Shown one piece after another: positions 53,484-61,918 of a stretch of 64,000 nt of DNA. A model generated the notes under the pieces. It ran no database searches. It was not told the DNA's origin and saw only the letters and a list, made by a program, of their open reading frames with translations. The translations under genes were made by a program, and so were the position numbers. The stretch spans positions 62,001 through 126,000 of the forward strand of contig NZ_SLZK01000011.1 in NCBI RefSeq assembly GCF_004341105.1, written 5' to 3'. Within the stretch, counting starts at the first letter, position 1. Each line of letters opens with the position of its first letter. This stretch comes from Rhizobium sp. BK418. Lineage in GTDB: Bacteria; Pseudomonadota; Alphaproteobacteria; Rhizobiales; Rhizobiaceae.

Positions 53484-53714
53484 TCAATGCGGCTGGTCGC
53501 GAGCGGGCGCACGCGAGGCGATCTCGCTCAGAGACTTCGCAATCGCCAAGGCAAGCCCGGCAGCCGCTACAGCGCGGCCCTCCGGGGTCGTTGAATTGGC
53601 AAGGCCATAGCCGTGCCGACGAACGATGGCCAGGGCGCGGTCGAGCGCGAAGAACGGAACAGCCGGGGCATGGACGCTTCCCGCGTCAAACGGCTGATCA
53701 CTTCCGTGCGTCAT
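53484..53714 (-). CDS. small hypothetical protein, 76 aa
   Basis: MTHGSDQPFDAGSVHAPAVP, then FFALDRALAIVRRHGYGLAN and a final helix with Ala/Leu. Overlaps the end of the preceding small gene by 17 bp, making it the last gene of a four-gene minus-strand unit from 54302. No strong ribosome binding site. Confidence 0.5.
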   Translation of the reverse strand: MTHGSDQPFDAGSVHAPAVPFFALDRALAIVRRHGYGLANSTTPEGRAVAAAGLALAIAKSLSEIASRAPARDQPH

Positions 53715-53886
53715 CGTGGGTATGGTGGCGATCTCGTTCGCCACCCCCTCCCGACACGTCGCTTCGCCTCTTGCTGTCGGATGCCGCCGGCGGCTTTTTG
53801 ACCTGGAGCGGCGCCTTGCCGTTTTCATGCGATGCACCCGGTCCGCCCTGGCGAATGGTTGACGGGTTTTTCGATGATGTCGACAT
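53698..53886 (-). CDS. small disordered protein, 62 aa
   Basis: MSTSSKNPSTIRQGGPGASH, then Lys/Pro and Ser/Gly-rich sequence ending in DRHHTHDDARK. GAGG 5 bp upstream. Third gene of the unit. Fully polar, no predicted fold. Confidence 0.65.
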   Translation of the reverse strand: MSTSSKNPSTIRQGGPGASHENGKAPLQVKKPPAASDSKRRSDVSGGGGERDRHHTHDDARK

Positions 53887-53897
53887 GGATCCTCGCT

Positions 53898-54077
53898 TCA
53901 TCGGTCCTGCTGATAACCCTGATGGGTCGTGTTGACTTTGCTATTGCCCTGTTGTCCAACCTTGTCCGGGTTTTTCGCCGACGTTTCTACGACCGATCCC
54001 TGCCCCATTCGGGTGTGGTCGCCGGGACCCTTGTCGGACCGGTTGCCGGCCGGGACGGGGGGAAGTTTGCTCTTCAT
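53898..54077 (-). CDS. small disordered protein, 59 aa
   Basis: MKSKLPPVPAGNRSDKGPGD, HTRMGQGSVVETSAKNPDKV and a Gln-rich end. AGGAGG 5 bp upstream. Second gene of the unit, 9 bp after the first. Composition resembles its two neighbours: Gly, Asn, Gln, Lys, Pro and no hydrophobic core. Confidence 0.7.
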   Translation of the reverse strand: MKSKLPPVPAGNRSDKGPGDHTRMGQGSVVETSAKNPDKVGQQGNSKVNTTHQGYQQDR

Positions 54078-54086
54078 GTTATCCTC

Positions 54087-54302
54087 CTAGTCCGGATCTC
54101 GGTTGGCGGCATGATCATGATACTGTTCGGTCTGAACCGCCTTGCCATCGAGGCCGCGCTCGCGAGAGTGCTGCGCCTTGTCCCGGTTGGTCAGGACCAT
54201 GTTCTCGGGCAACGCGTCCGGCTCAAGATCAGTCATTGCGCCCGACCCGTCTCCCTTGCCCCTGGCGCCGGCACCAATATGTTTGTGATCTGCGTTTGGC
54301 AT
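54087..54302 (-). CDS. small disordered protein, 71 aa
   Basis: MPNADHKHIGAGARGKGDGS start with AGGAGG 5 bp upstream; then LEPDALPENMVLTNRDKAQH and a His/Asp-rich tail. First gene of the four-gene unit, with a stress-type promoter 36 bp upstream. Polar and charged throughout. Confidence 0.72.
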   Translation of the reverse strand: MPNADHKHIGAGARGKGDGSGAMTDLEPDALPENMVLTNRDKAQHSRERGLDGKAVQTEQYHDHAANRDPD

Positions 54303-54338
54303 ACTATCCTCCTGTTTGGCATTGCCTCACCTGCTTCC

Positions 54339-54363
54339 AACAACGAGGGTCCGGTGAAGTTCC
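54339..54363 (-). promoter_or_regulatory. EcfG-type promoter, GGAAC-N16-TGTT
   Basis: 36 bp before the ATG at 54302. Confidence 0.5.
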
Positions 54364-54626
54364 GGCAACGATCAGCTTTGTGCGGCCATCGCGCCTTTTC
54401 CTGTGTGGCGCCTTGAAGTGTCGAAACGAGTTCGACGATCGATCCCATAGATCGGGAGGCGCATCACGCGGTGCCACAGGAGGGCGAGGAGACAAAACCG
54501 CGGCGATCTTCCAGAGGGCCATGCGTCGCTATCCCTCCCGCTCTGCCTTTAGGGCCGGCTCGCGGGCTGCGGAGCGAAGCAATGTCACACACCGCGATCG
54601 CCCTCGGTTAGTCGACAGTCGTATGG

Positions 54627-54651
54627 GGAACATCATGGCTTGATCGAGGTT
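54627..54651 (+). promoter_or_regulatory. EcfG-type promoter, GGAAC-N16-GGTT
   Basis: 26 bp before the ATG at 54678; divergent from 54339-54363. Confidence 0.55.
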
Positions 54652-54677
54652 ACGACCTTGATGAAAGGAGATTGCTC

Positions 54678-54878
54678 ATGGGAATGACCAAACCGAAGGA
54701 CGGCGCGCCCGGCACGACCGATCAGTCACCGCGCTGGGAAGGCCCTCAGGAAAACACGCCGAGTGGTTATCTGCCTGCAAAGGATAATCCGGACTTGGCC
54801 GAAGATGCCAATGGCGAAACCAACGCAGATCCGCAGGTCAAGAAGATCTCCGACGGCTACAAGCAGAAAGGCGAGTGA
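54678..54878 (+). CDS. small disordered protein, 66 aa
   Basis: MGMTKPKDGAPGTTDQSPRW, then Asn/Asp/Pro-rich sequence and a short Lys-rich helix. GGAG 9 bp upstream. Resembles the facing minus-strand small proteins in composition. Confidence 0.7.
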   Translation: MGMTKPKDGAPGTTDQSPRWEGPQENTPSGYLPAKDNPDLAEDANGETNADPQVKKISDGYKQKGE

Positions 54879-54879
54879 T

Positions 54880-55086
54880 ATGCCTGATGTCAGAAAGGAT
54901 GCCGAGGGCCAGTTCGCACCGTCCAAGGGTGACCGAAATGCGACGGGCGTCGCCAGTGCCAAGCCAACGGTAATCACCGGCTCGGAAGACGCGACCGCCC
55001 ACAAGACGCCTCCGCGCGGCAAGCACGTGAAGGAATGGGATCTCGATTACGATCCGTCCAGCTCAAATGAGGGCCGCATGCGTTAA
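54880..55086 (+). CDS. small disordered protein, 68 aa
   Basis: MPDVRKDAEGQFAPSKGDRN; starts 1 bp after the preceding stop, so the two are translated together. Contains TPPRGKHVKEWDLDYDPSSS. Function unknown. Confidence 0.7.
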   Translation: MPDVRKDAEGQFAPSKGDRNATGVASAKPTVITGSEDATAHKTPPRGKHVKEWDLDYDPSSSNEGRMR

Positions 55087-55170
55087 GGCAGACGGCCTCA
55101 TTCTCCGCCGGCAGTTGCCTTTGACGCGTGACGTCAGGCTGGACATGATTCGAGCGAAGGAGTGTTTTCC

Positions 55171-55320
55171 ATGGCAGATGGCAATCAAGGACCAGACTGG
55201 TGGTTCGCATGGGTTGGCGGCACCAATACCAACCTCGGAATGGTTCGTTTCCTCGCCCTTCCTCTTGCCTTCATCGCAATCTTTGGAACGATCATGTGGT
55301 TGATCCTACCCACACCCTGA
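55171..55320 (+). CDS. 49-residue single-TM protein
   Basis: MADGNQGPDWWFAWVGGTNT, then the helix FLALPLAFIAIFGTIMWLIL. GGAG 8 bp upstream. Third gene of the unit beginning at 54678; Trp-rich N-terminus. Function unknown. Confidence 0.68.
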   Translation: MADGNQGPDWWFAWVGGTNTNLGMVRFLALPLAFIAIFGTIMWLILPTP

Positions 55321-55563
55321 TCCATTGCTGCGCACCAGCGGTGCTTCCGCGCCGACGGAAATGTAGCGTCGAGCTGCTCGCCGACGGCGCGCCCGATCCG
55401 CGCCTTCCTTGAAATGGAGAGCGTTGATAATCCGCAGGCAGTCCTATAGATGCGCGGACGCGCCTACCTCGCAAGCCGCGGCTGGGCCGTAGGCGCCGTC
55501 GGCTATGGATGATCGCGAGATCGTTTCGCGATAACCTCTCTGTGACGGTGGATGGCAGGCTGA

Positions 55564-56076
55564 TCAGACCTTGGCGGTCTTTCCCGACATGCGCAAGGAC
55601 AGGAACTTCTTCGTCAGCATTGTGACATGGCCATCGAGCCAGCCCGCCATAGCCTCCTCCTCGGCGAGATTGGCCTTCAGACCGGAGACAGCGGCCATGA
55701 ACCCACCCGATTCCGCCACTGTCAGCAACGATTTGTAAGCGGCAATTTCAAAGTTTTCGAAGGCGAAGTTGGCGAAGGAGTTTTTCAGGATCTCATCACC
55801 CGCCACCGTATGGCCAAGGGCGGCCATTGTTCCCGTCACAGACAGAGCCACGTCCTTCAGCGTTGAATGGTCCTCGTCAAGGCCAGTTAGAATCTCCTCG
55901 ATCCGGCGGATCTGCCCCTGTGTCTCGGTAATGTGCTGGTCGAGCTTCTCGGCCACTTCCGGATAATTTTCGATGCGGCTGAGCTGCGGCTTCATGATAC
56001 TCAGCGCCTGGTTTTCCATCGCATGGGCGTTGCGCAGCCCGACGATGAAAACGCTGCGGGTCTCGTTGTCTGCCAT
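55564..56076 (-). CDS. DUF892 (YciE/YciF-type) ferritin-like stress protein
   Basis: 170 residues starting MADNETRSVFIVGLRNAHAM. Four-helix ferritin-like fold of the YciF family: NAHAMENQALSIMKPQLSRI, HITETQGQIRRIEEILTGLD, FENFEIAAYKSLLTVAESGG, AEEEAMAGWLDGHV with Glu/His positions. YciF-like proteins are induced by osmotic and general stress. GGAAA 7 bp upstream. Promoter box 49 bp upstream. Confidence 0.88.
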   Translation of the reverse strand: MADNETRSVFIVGLRNAHAMENQALSIMKPQLSRIENYPEVAEKLDQHITETQGQIRRIEEILTGLDEDHSTLKDVALSVTGTMAALGHTVAGDEILKNSFANFAFENFEIAAYKSLLTVAESGGFMAAVSGLKANLAEEEAMAGWLDGHVTMLTKKFLSLRMSGKTAKV

Positions 56077-56125
56077 CGATTTTCCTTTCTCGAGTTCAGC
56101 CCTTACAGGGTGTTTCTGCGCCTCG

Positions 56126-56150
56126 AACCTGACCATGGCCCGGTTGTTCC
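56126..56150 (-). promoter_or_regulatory. EcfG-type promoter, GGAAC-N16-GGTT
   Basis: 49 bp before the ATG at 56076. Confidence 0.5.
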
Positions 56151-56430
56151 CAAACCCTTAACAGGCCTCAACGAGCGTCCGATACCGTACCAAAAGAGGG
56201 AGCAGCTGGGCCGGACTTGGAGGAGACGGCAGTCTAGCCGATCACCCGGGGCCCGGGTCCTGAGATTGGTTCGAGGCGACAGAGAAAGGTCTGCGACGCG
56301 CTTGGCCTGACGGCGTTGAAAATGGCCGGCTTGCCGGGCGGCGATGTCCCGGGCAATCGTCTTGACTTGCCGACCCGCCGGCCCGCAATACGGGTGACGG
56401 GCCGGGAGAAAATGCACTGCCGCTATCTGG
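56151..56430. other. intergenic, nothing recognised
   Basis: 280 bp between two minus-strand genes with separate promoters. Confidence 0.35.
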
Positions 56431-56802
56431 TCAGCAGGCGTTGGCCGCACCGGACTGGGCGGAACTTGTGGGGGCAGGGTTTCCGTTGACGCTGCCTGTC
56501 GTACGCTGGCAGTCGTTTGGATCCCCACCCGATGCGCCGGACGTGGTCGTATTGTCCGACGGATTGCCTGCATCCGCCCCGGAGCCCGTCGAATTGCTGC
56601 CGGCCGAGTTGCCGCTCATGTTACTGCCGCCCGTCGTGCCATTGCCCGAGCCGCCGCTACTGGTGCCGGATGCACTGCTACCCGACGACGCGCCGCCAGA
56701 CGTGCCGCTGCCGGCTCCTCCCGAGCCTCCCGAAGACTGGGCCATGGCCGACGTGGCAAGCGTGAGCGCGAGCGCCGATGTTGCAAGGATTTTGAGAATC
56801 AT
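56431..56802 (-). CDS. exported Ser/Gly-rich protein
   Basis: 123 residues: signal peptide (MILKILATSALALTLATSAM, cleavage near AQSS), then almost pure Ser/Gly/Asn/Thr sequence, ending with a short segment with two Cys (DPNDCQRTTG and the final NAC). Same style as the exported operon at 12976-14477. Probably secreted and disordered. Confidence 0.72.
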   Translation of the reverse strand: MILKILATSALALTLATSAMAQSSGGSGGAGSGTSGGASSGSSASGTSSGGSGNGTTGGSNMSGNSAGSNSTGSGADAGNPSDNTTTSGASGGDPNDCQRTTGSVNGNPAPTSSAQSGAANAC

Positions 56803-56862
56803 GACTATCACCTTTGGTTGGTCATTGTTGCAGCGAGTAATCAGTTCTCGTTGCAGGGCGCT

Positions 56863-56887
56863 AACCACCGCCGGCCGCCGGGGTTCC
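56863..56887 (-). promoter_or_regulatory. EcfG-type promoter, GGAAC-N16-GGTT
   Basis: 60 bp before the ATG at 56802. Confidence 0.5.
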
Positions 56888-57032
56888 TACGATACAGGCC
56901 ACCTTGCATGTTTGTCCTCCACCGTACGGAAAGCGCCGATCCTGTCAGGGCCGCCTGTGTAAAACGGCAGGGAGCGGCGCACTCGTCCCGGTTTTGCCTT
57001 CGCTTTGAGAACGGTTCCTCAGCGCTTGATGC

Positions 57033-57311
57033 TTAGTTCTTTCCGAAAAAATCCGGCAGGTATTGACGGTCGACGATGGCCAGGGTCCTGTCGGGGCGAA
57101 TGATATAGGTTTCTTCAACCCGCCGTCCCCATTCGTCCGTGAAGTCATGGGGGAAAGTCGACCCAATTGGGGAGCGGGTCAGCCTGGTGTGCGGCTGGCC
57201 CTTATAGATGATGCTGCCGGGGATCGGAGAAAGTCCTTCGCTCCGGATGTTGGAAGAGGTGCAGCCTGCCAGCAGGCCGAAGCATAGGACACTGGTCGCA
57301 ATGAATCTCAT
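57033..57311 (-). CDS. small lipoprotein, 92 aa
   Basis: MRFIATSVLCFGLLAGCTSS with lipobox LLAGC; GGAA upstream. Mature part: PIPGSIIYKGQPHTRLTRSP, RRVEETYIIRPDRTLAIVDR. Paralogue of the lipoprotein at 25845-26126 (shared PGS-xxYxG and ExYxxxPDxTL). Function unknown. Confidence 0.75.
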   Translation of the reverse strand: MRFIATSVLCFGLLAGCTSSNIRSEGLSPIPGSIIYKGQPHTRLTRSPIGSTFPHDFTDEWGRRVEETYIIRPDRTLAIVDRQYLPDFFGKN

Positions 57312-57547
57312 GATGAGTTCCTGACGTCGAAGAGCAGCTTGGCGGGAAAGGCGGAGGGGCAACCGAGCGCCGCCCCAGGGATGCGGTAACGTCTTCCGTC
57401 GGGCGGTTGGCGGCGGTGGGGCTTGTCGCTTTATTCCACGCTCGCGCATGCTCCGGATTGCGCCCTGCCCATGATGGGAGATCGGGTCTTTGCGCTGCCC
57501 CTGCAGTTGAGTCAAGGCTCCAGCTTGTTCAACCGGAGCCGTGACCG

Positions 57548-58414
57548 CTAGATCATCATTTCGCCGCCGGTGACCGGGATGACAGCACCTGTCATATAGC
57601 TGCCGAGGTCACTCGCCAGAAGCACATAGGCGCCCGCCAGTTCGGCAGGCTGGCCGGCGCGGCCGATCAGCGTTTGCTCGCCGAATTTCGCCGCCTTTTC
57701 CGCCGGCATCGTCGAGGGGATGAGCGGGGTCCAGATAGGACCCGGGGCCACAGCATTGACCCTGATCCCCTTGTCGGCGACCATTTCAGCCAGGCCGGCC
57801 GTGAAATTCAGGACTGCCCCTTTCGTCGATGCGTAGGCAAGAAGCTGTGGGGAGGGCTGGCGCGACTGGATCGAGGTCGTGTTGATGATAGCGCTTCCCG
57901 GTCGCATGTGCGCAACCGCAGCCTTCGACAGAAAGAAGGGGGCATAGATGTTGGTGCGGAAGGTTTCGTCCCACTCCTCAGCAGAGATGTCGCCGATCTG
58001 CGCATAGGTGCGCTGGAAGGCGGCGTTGTTGACGAGGATGTCGATTCCTCCCAATCCGCTGACGGCCTTTTCGACCAAAGCCTTGCAATGGTCTTCCGAC
58101 TTGATGTCGCCGGGTGCAAGTACCGCTTTGCGTCCCGCTTGCTCGACCCACTTGGCTGTGTCGCGGGCGTCCTCATCCTCGTTGAGATAGGAAATGACGA
58201 CATCGGCGCCTTCGCGGGCGAACGCGATCGCCACGGCTTTGCCAATTCCCGAATCGGCGCCGGTGATCAGCGCGACCTTGCCCTCAAGTTTGCCATTGCC
58301 CTTATAGGACCGTTCGCCGTGATCAGGAACGGGCTGCATCTTTGCCGTGCTGCCCGGCGGTTGTTGCTGCTGTTCTGGATAAGGGGGCTTGGGGCGCCGG
58401 ATTTCTTCTGACAT
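57548..58414 (-). CDS. SDR oxidoreductase, general stress protein 39-like
   Basis: 288 residues. The Pro/Gln-rich N-terminal extension (KPPYPEQQQQPPGSTAKMQP, DHGERSYKGNGKL) followed by an SDR core is typical of the GS39/YdaD/YghA group. Cofactor motif TGADSGIGKAVA, NNAA, catalytic Ser (NTTSIQS) and Y-x-x-x-K (YASTKGA). Probably NADP(H)-dependent aldehyde or alcohol reduction; substrate unknown. GGAG 10 bp upstream; promoter box 35 bp upstream. Confidence 0.9.
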   Translation of the reverse strand: MSEEIRRPKPPYPEQQQQPPGSTAKMQPVPDHGERSYKGNGKLEGKVALITGADSGIGKAVAIAFAREGADVVISYLNEDEDARDTAKWVEQAGRKAVLAPGDIKSEDHCKALVEKAVSGLGGIDILVNNAAFQRTYAQIGDISAEEWDETFRTNIYAPFFLSKAAVAHMRPGSAIINTTSIQSRQPSPQLLAYASTKGAVLNFTAGLAEMVADKGIRVNAVAPGPIWTPLIPSTMPAEKAAKFGEQTLIGRAGQPAELAGAYVLLASDLGSYMTGAVIPVTGGEMMI

Positions 58415-58449
58415 TTGTCGATCTCTCCTGACAGGATTGCGAAAGGTCA

Positions 58450-58474
58450 AACCGATAGGCCCCGCCATTGTTCC
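58450..58474 (-). promoter_or_regulatory. EcfG-type promoter, GGAAC-N16-GGTT
   Basis: 35 bp before the ATG at 58414. Confidence 0.55.
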
Positions 58475-58646
58475 TTCTGTGCACGAGCCGATGCAACATT
58501 TCGTGGCAGCCGACTTTCGTAATGTCACAGCGATCTGTTCGGTTCGTCCTTCGATCGTACGAGGAAGGCGTCGTATGCGGCTTTGTTGGGACGGAAGGTT
58601 AAAGCCACGCAAACGAGGTTTCAGCCCTCGGCACGGCGCCCGTCCG

Positions 58647-58736
58647 CTAAAGGGGACCCTGCGTGATCAGCAGCAGGGCGTTAATGGCCAGCGCTGCTGC
58701 AAGCAGCAAGGCAAAAAGGCGCGGGTATTCTTCCAT
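58647..58736 (-). CDS. possible 29-residue TM peptide after cyoD
   Basis: MEEYPRLFALLLAAALAINA, then LLLITQGPL. One membrane helix, 65 bp after the cyoD stop. A GGCGGA stretch lies just before the ATG. Single-helix peptides that join terminal oxidases are known for bd-type enzymes (CydX); none is established for bo3, so this is only a candidate. Confidence 0.4.
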   Translation of the reverse strand: MEEYPRLFALLLAAALAINALLLITQGPL

Positions 58737-58801
58737 CTGTCCGCCGATCTCGGCTGCCCGGACAATGCCGGCATCACTGACGCGACCTGCCAGGCCTTGT
58801 T

Positions 58802-59215
58802 TCAGGGTTGCATCTGCATCATCTGCTCCATCGGCATCATGTTCTGCGCCAGATGATCCATGATCCAGATCGAGCCGAGGACGATCAGGAAGACCACCAT
58901 CACACCGAAGACCAATGCCAGCACATTGTTGGTATTGTCCGGTCCCGTGGTGATGTGCAGGAAGAACACGAGGTGGACGCCCATCTGCGCGATCGCGAGC
59001 ACGATCAGCGCAACCGGCACCGCTGGCTTGTAGATGATATCGGCCCCTGAAAGAGCGAAGGCCGCCACGGTCAAAAGAACGGAAAACGCAAGTCCGAGGT
59101 TGGCATTGCGGACCCAATGGCCGGCATCCTCGGCGGGTTCATCGCCTGGTGAATGATCATGCTCGCCGTGTGGCCACACACCATGAAGGGGCTGATCGTG
59201 TTCCAGGTCGCTCAT
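58802..59215 (-). CDS. cyoD: cytochrome bo3 quinol oxidase subunit IV
   Basis: 137 residues. Three membrane helices (LGLAFSVLLTVAAFALSGAD, VALIVLAIAQMGVHLVFFLH, VFGVMVVFLIVLGSIWIMDH), typical CyoD spacing with HLVFFLHI. A His/Asp-rich N-terminus and Met-rich tail. Start overlaps cyoC by ATGA. Assists assembly of the oxidase. Confidence 0.92.
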   Translation of the reverse strand: MSDLEHDQPLHGVWPHGEHDHSPGDEPAEDAGHWVRNANLGLAFSVLLTVAAFALSGADIIYKPAVPVALIVLAIAQMGVHLVFFLHITTGPDNTNNVLALVFGVMVVFLIVLGSIWIMDHLAQNMMPMEQMMQMQP

Positions 59216-59907
59216 GGTCCTGCTCCCATCAGATAGACGATTGTGAAGATGCCGATCCAGACAATGTCGAGTGCATGCCAGAAGAGATTGAAGCAGATCA
59301 GCCGATGATTGATTTCGGGCCGGAAGCCCTTGACCTGGATCTGCGCCATCATGGTTGCCAGCCACAACCCGCCTGCCGTCACATGTACGCCGTGCAGACC
59401 GACCAGGCCGAAGAAGGAGGTCAGCATCGCGCTGCGCTGCGGCGTGATGCCTCGGCTGGCTAGTTCCACGAATTCCTGCAGTTCGAGAAGCACGAAGACG
59501 AGCCCGAGCAGGCCAGTCAGAAGAAGCAGCACTTGCGTCCACAGAAGGTTGCGGGCGTTGCTGGCAGCAAAAGACAGCATGCAAGTATAGCTCGACAGGA
59601 GGAGCACCGCGGTCTCCCATCCGACACGGGGTATATCGACGATGTCACCGATGCTCGGCCCACCGGCCGTCGCGTTGCGCTGCACCGCGAAGGCTGCGAA
59701 GAAACAAGAGAAGATCACGATGTCGCTCAGCAGATAGATCCAGAACCCGTAGCCGACCAGGATTCGCTTGGCCGCCGGGCCGGTGGCCCCTTGTCCAGTG
59801 CCGGCAAGTGCATCCCTGGGCCCATGAGCCCTGTGGCCAAGCCGATGTGGATCCTCTTGCACGCGACGCAGCGCTTCGACGCTGGCCGGCAGCCCTGTGT
59901 CGCTCAT
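59212..59907 (-). CDS. cyoC: cytochrome bo3 quinol oxidase subunit III
   Basis: 231 residues, five membrane helices (FWIYLLSDIVIFSCFFAAFA, TAVLLLSSYTCMLSF, FFGLVGLHGVHVTAGGLWLA, LFWHALDIVWIGIFTIVYLM). A long polar N-terminus of about 45 residues is unusual. ATGA overlaps with both cyoB and cyoD. Confidence 0.94.
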   Translation of the reverse strand: MSDTGLPASVEALRRVQEDPHRLGHRAHGPRDALAGTGQGATGPAAKRILVGYGFWIYLLSDIVIFSCFFAAFAVQRNATAGGPSIGDIVDIPRVGWETAVLLLSSYTCMLSFAASNARNLLWTQVLLLLTGLLGLVFVLLELQEFVELASRGITPQRSAMLTSFFGLVGLHGVHVTAGGLWLATMMAQIQVKGFRPEINHRLICFNLFWHALDIVWIGIFTIVYLMGAGP

Positions 59908-61916
59908 GGCCGAACCTCCTGGCCGCGCAACTGCTCAAGCAAGGCTTCCCGAGCGGCGCGCCGCGCCCGCTCGACACGGGCGACCTCCTCAGCCGGGACT
60001 TCGAATTCATGCACGTCACGCCAGGCAAAGACGACGAAGCCGGCAAAGGCGGCGATAAGCGCTGCAATCGCCAGCCACCAGATGAACCAGATCATCGCAA
60101 AGCCGAAGATAGTGGAGAAAAATGCCGTGTAGATGCCGACCGGACTGTTGATGGGCATTTCGATCGGGAGGTATTGCGGCTCCGGCGACAGCTGCTGTGT
60201 CTCGATCGCTTTCTGCTTAATGCCCCAGTAGGCCTCCTCGCCCTCGACATTGGGCATTACGGCGAAATTGAAGAAGGGCGGAGGCGACGGCGTTGCCCAT
60301 TCAAGAGAGCGGCCGTCCCATGGATCGCCCGTCACGTCGCGAAGCCTGTCGCGGTCGCGAATGCTGACCACCAGCTGCACCACCTGGCATATGACCCCGA
60401 GGATGAGAATGACGATGCCGGCGACCGATACGTAGAGCCAGGGACGCCATTCCTCGAAATTGATATGTTGCAAGCGGCGCGTCATGCCGTCGAGCCCAAG
60501 GACGTAAAGTGGCGTGAAGGTGACCCAAAAGCCAAGGAAGGCGCACCAGAAAGCCGCTTTGCCCCAGCCGGCGTGAAGGCGAAAGCCGAAGGCTTTTGGA
60601 AACCAGTATTCCATGCCGGCAAAGATGCCGAAGACGACCCCGCCGATGATCACATTGTGAAAATGGGCTACGAGGAACATCGAATTGTGCGTCATGAAGT
60701 CGGCGGGGGGCACAGCAAGCAGGACGCCCGTCAGGCCGCCGATGATGAAGGTGAAGATGAAGCCCATCGACCATAACATCGGCACCTCGAAGCGGACCCG
60801 TCCACCATACATCGTGAAGATCCAGTTATAGATCTTCACGCCGGTGCCGACGGCGATGATACTCGACGAGATGCCGAAGAAAGTGTTGACGGCTGCGCCG
60901 GCTCCCATCGTGAAAAAATGATGCAGCCAGACCAACATCGAGACGACGCAGATGAAAAGCGTCGCGGCGACCATCGAGCGGTAGCCGAACAGCGGTTTGC
61001 CTGAAAAGGTGGAAAAGATCTCCGAAAAGATGCCGAATGCCGGGAGCACCAGAATGTACACTTCCGGATGTCCCCATGCCCAGATGAGGTTGACGAACAT
61101 CATCGGATTGCCGCCGGCGGTGTTGGTGAAATAGTGCCAGCCGACATAGCGGTCGAGGGTGAGCATCGCGAGCGTCGCGGTCAGGATCGGGAAGGCGGCA
61201 ACGATGAGCAGACAGGAGGCAAGCGCCGTCCAGCAGAAGACCGGCATGCGCAGGTAATCCATGCCGCGGCAGCGCATCTTCAGGACGGTCGTGACGATGT
61301 TGACACCGGTGATCAGCGTGCCGACGCCCGATATCTGAACGGCCCAGAGATAATAGTCGACCCCGACGCCGGGACTATAGGTCGTTTGGCTGAGCGGTGG
61401 GTAAGGCAGCCAACCGGTGCGGGCAAACTCGCCGATGAAGAGAGACAGATTGACGAGGAGGGCGCCGCTTGCCGTCAGCCAGAAGCCGACCGAATTGAAA
61501 GTCGGAAAGGCGACATCGCGTACGCCAAGCTGCAGGGGCACGAGGAAATTCATGAAGCCCAATACGAGGGGCATGGCGCCGAACAAGATCATGATCGTGC
61601 CGTGGGCCGAAAAGATCTGGTTATAGTGTTCGGGCGGCAGGTAGCCGGGCGCATTGATGGCGATTGCCTGCTGGGTGCGCATCATGATCGCATCCGCAAA
61701 GCCACGGATGAGCATCAGCATGCCCAGCAGACAGTACATGATGCCGATGCGCTTGTGATCGACGCTGGTGATCCATTCGCTCCAAAGATAGGGCCACCAT
61801 CCTCTTGCCGTGATGAGGACAAGGACGCCGAGGCCGATCAGGATGACGACTGCCGACGTGATCAGCGGAATCGGCTGGGACAGCGGAATTGCCGACACAT
61901 CGAGCTTTCCGAACAC
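59904..61916 (-). CDS. cyoB: cytochrome bo3 quinol oxidase subunit I
   Basis: 670 residues. GTG 61916 is chosen over the overlapping TTG 61922: it gives the family start FGKLDVSAIPLSQP and has AAAGG 7 bp upstream. Haem-copper oxidase core: HPEVYILVLPAFGIFSEIFS (Cu-B His and the cross-linked Tyr), WLHHFFTMG (Cu-B His pair), HFHNVIIGG (haem ligands). It oxidises quinol, reduces oxygen to water and pumps protons. Confidence 0.95.
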   Translation of the reverse strand: MFGKLDVSAIPLSQPIPLITSAVVILIGLGVLVLITARGWWPYLWSEWITSVDHKRIGIMYCLLGMLMLIRGFADAIMMRTQQAIAINAPGYLPPEHYNQIFSAHGTIMILFGAMPLVLGFMNFLVPLQLGVRDVAFPTFNSVGFWLTASGALLVNLSLFIGEFARTGWLPYPPLSQTTYSPGVGVDYYLWAVQISGVGTLITGVNIVTTVLKMRCRGMDYLRMPVFCWTALASCLLIVAAFPILTATLAMLTLDRYVGWHYFTNTAGGNPMMFVNLIWAWGHPEVYILVLPAFGIFSEIFSTFSGKPLFGYRSMVAATLFICVVSMLVWLHHFFTMGAGAAVNTFFGISSSIIAVGTGVKIYNWIFTMYGGRVRFEVPMLWSMGFIFTFIIGGLTGVLLAVPPADFMTHNSMFLVAHFHNVIIGGVVFGIFAGMEYWFPKAFGFRLHAGWGKAAFWCAFLGFWVTFTPLYVLGLDGMTRRLQHINFEEWRPWLYVSVAGIVILILGVICQVVQLVVSIRDRDRLRDVTGDPWDGRSLEWATPSPPPFFNFAVMPNVEGEEAYWGIKQKAIETQQLSPEPQYLPIEMPINSPVGIYTAFFSTIFGFAMIWFIWWLAIAALIAAFAGFVVFAWRDVHEFEVPAEEVARVERARRAAREALLEQLRGQEVRP

Positions 61917-61918
61917 GG

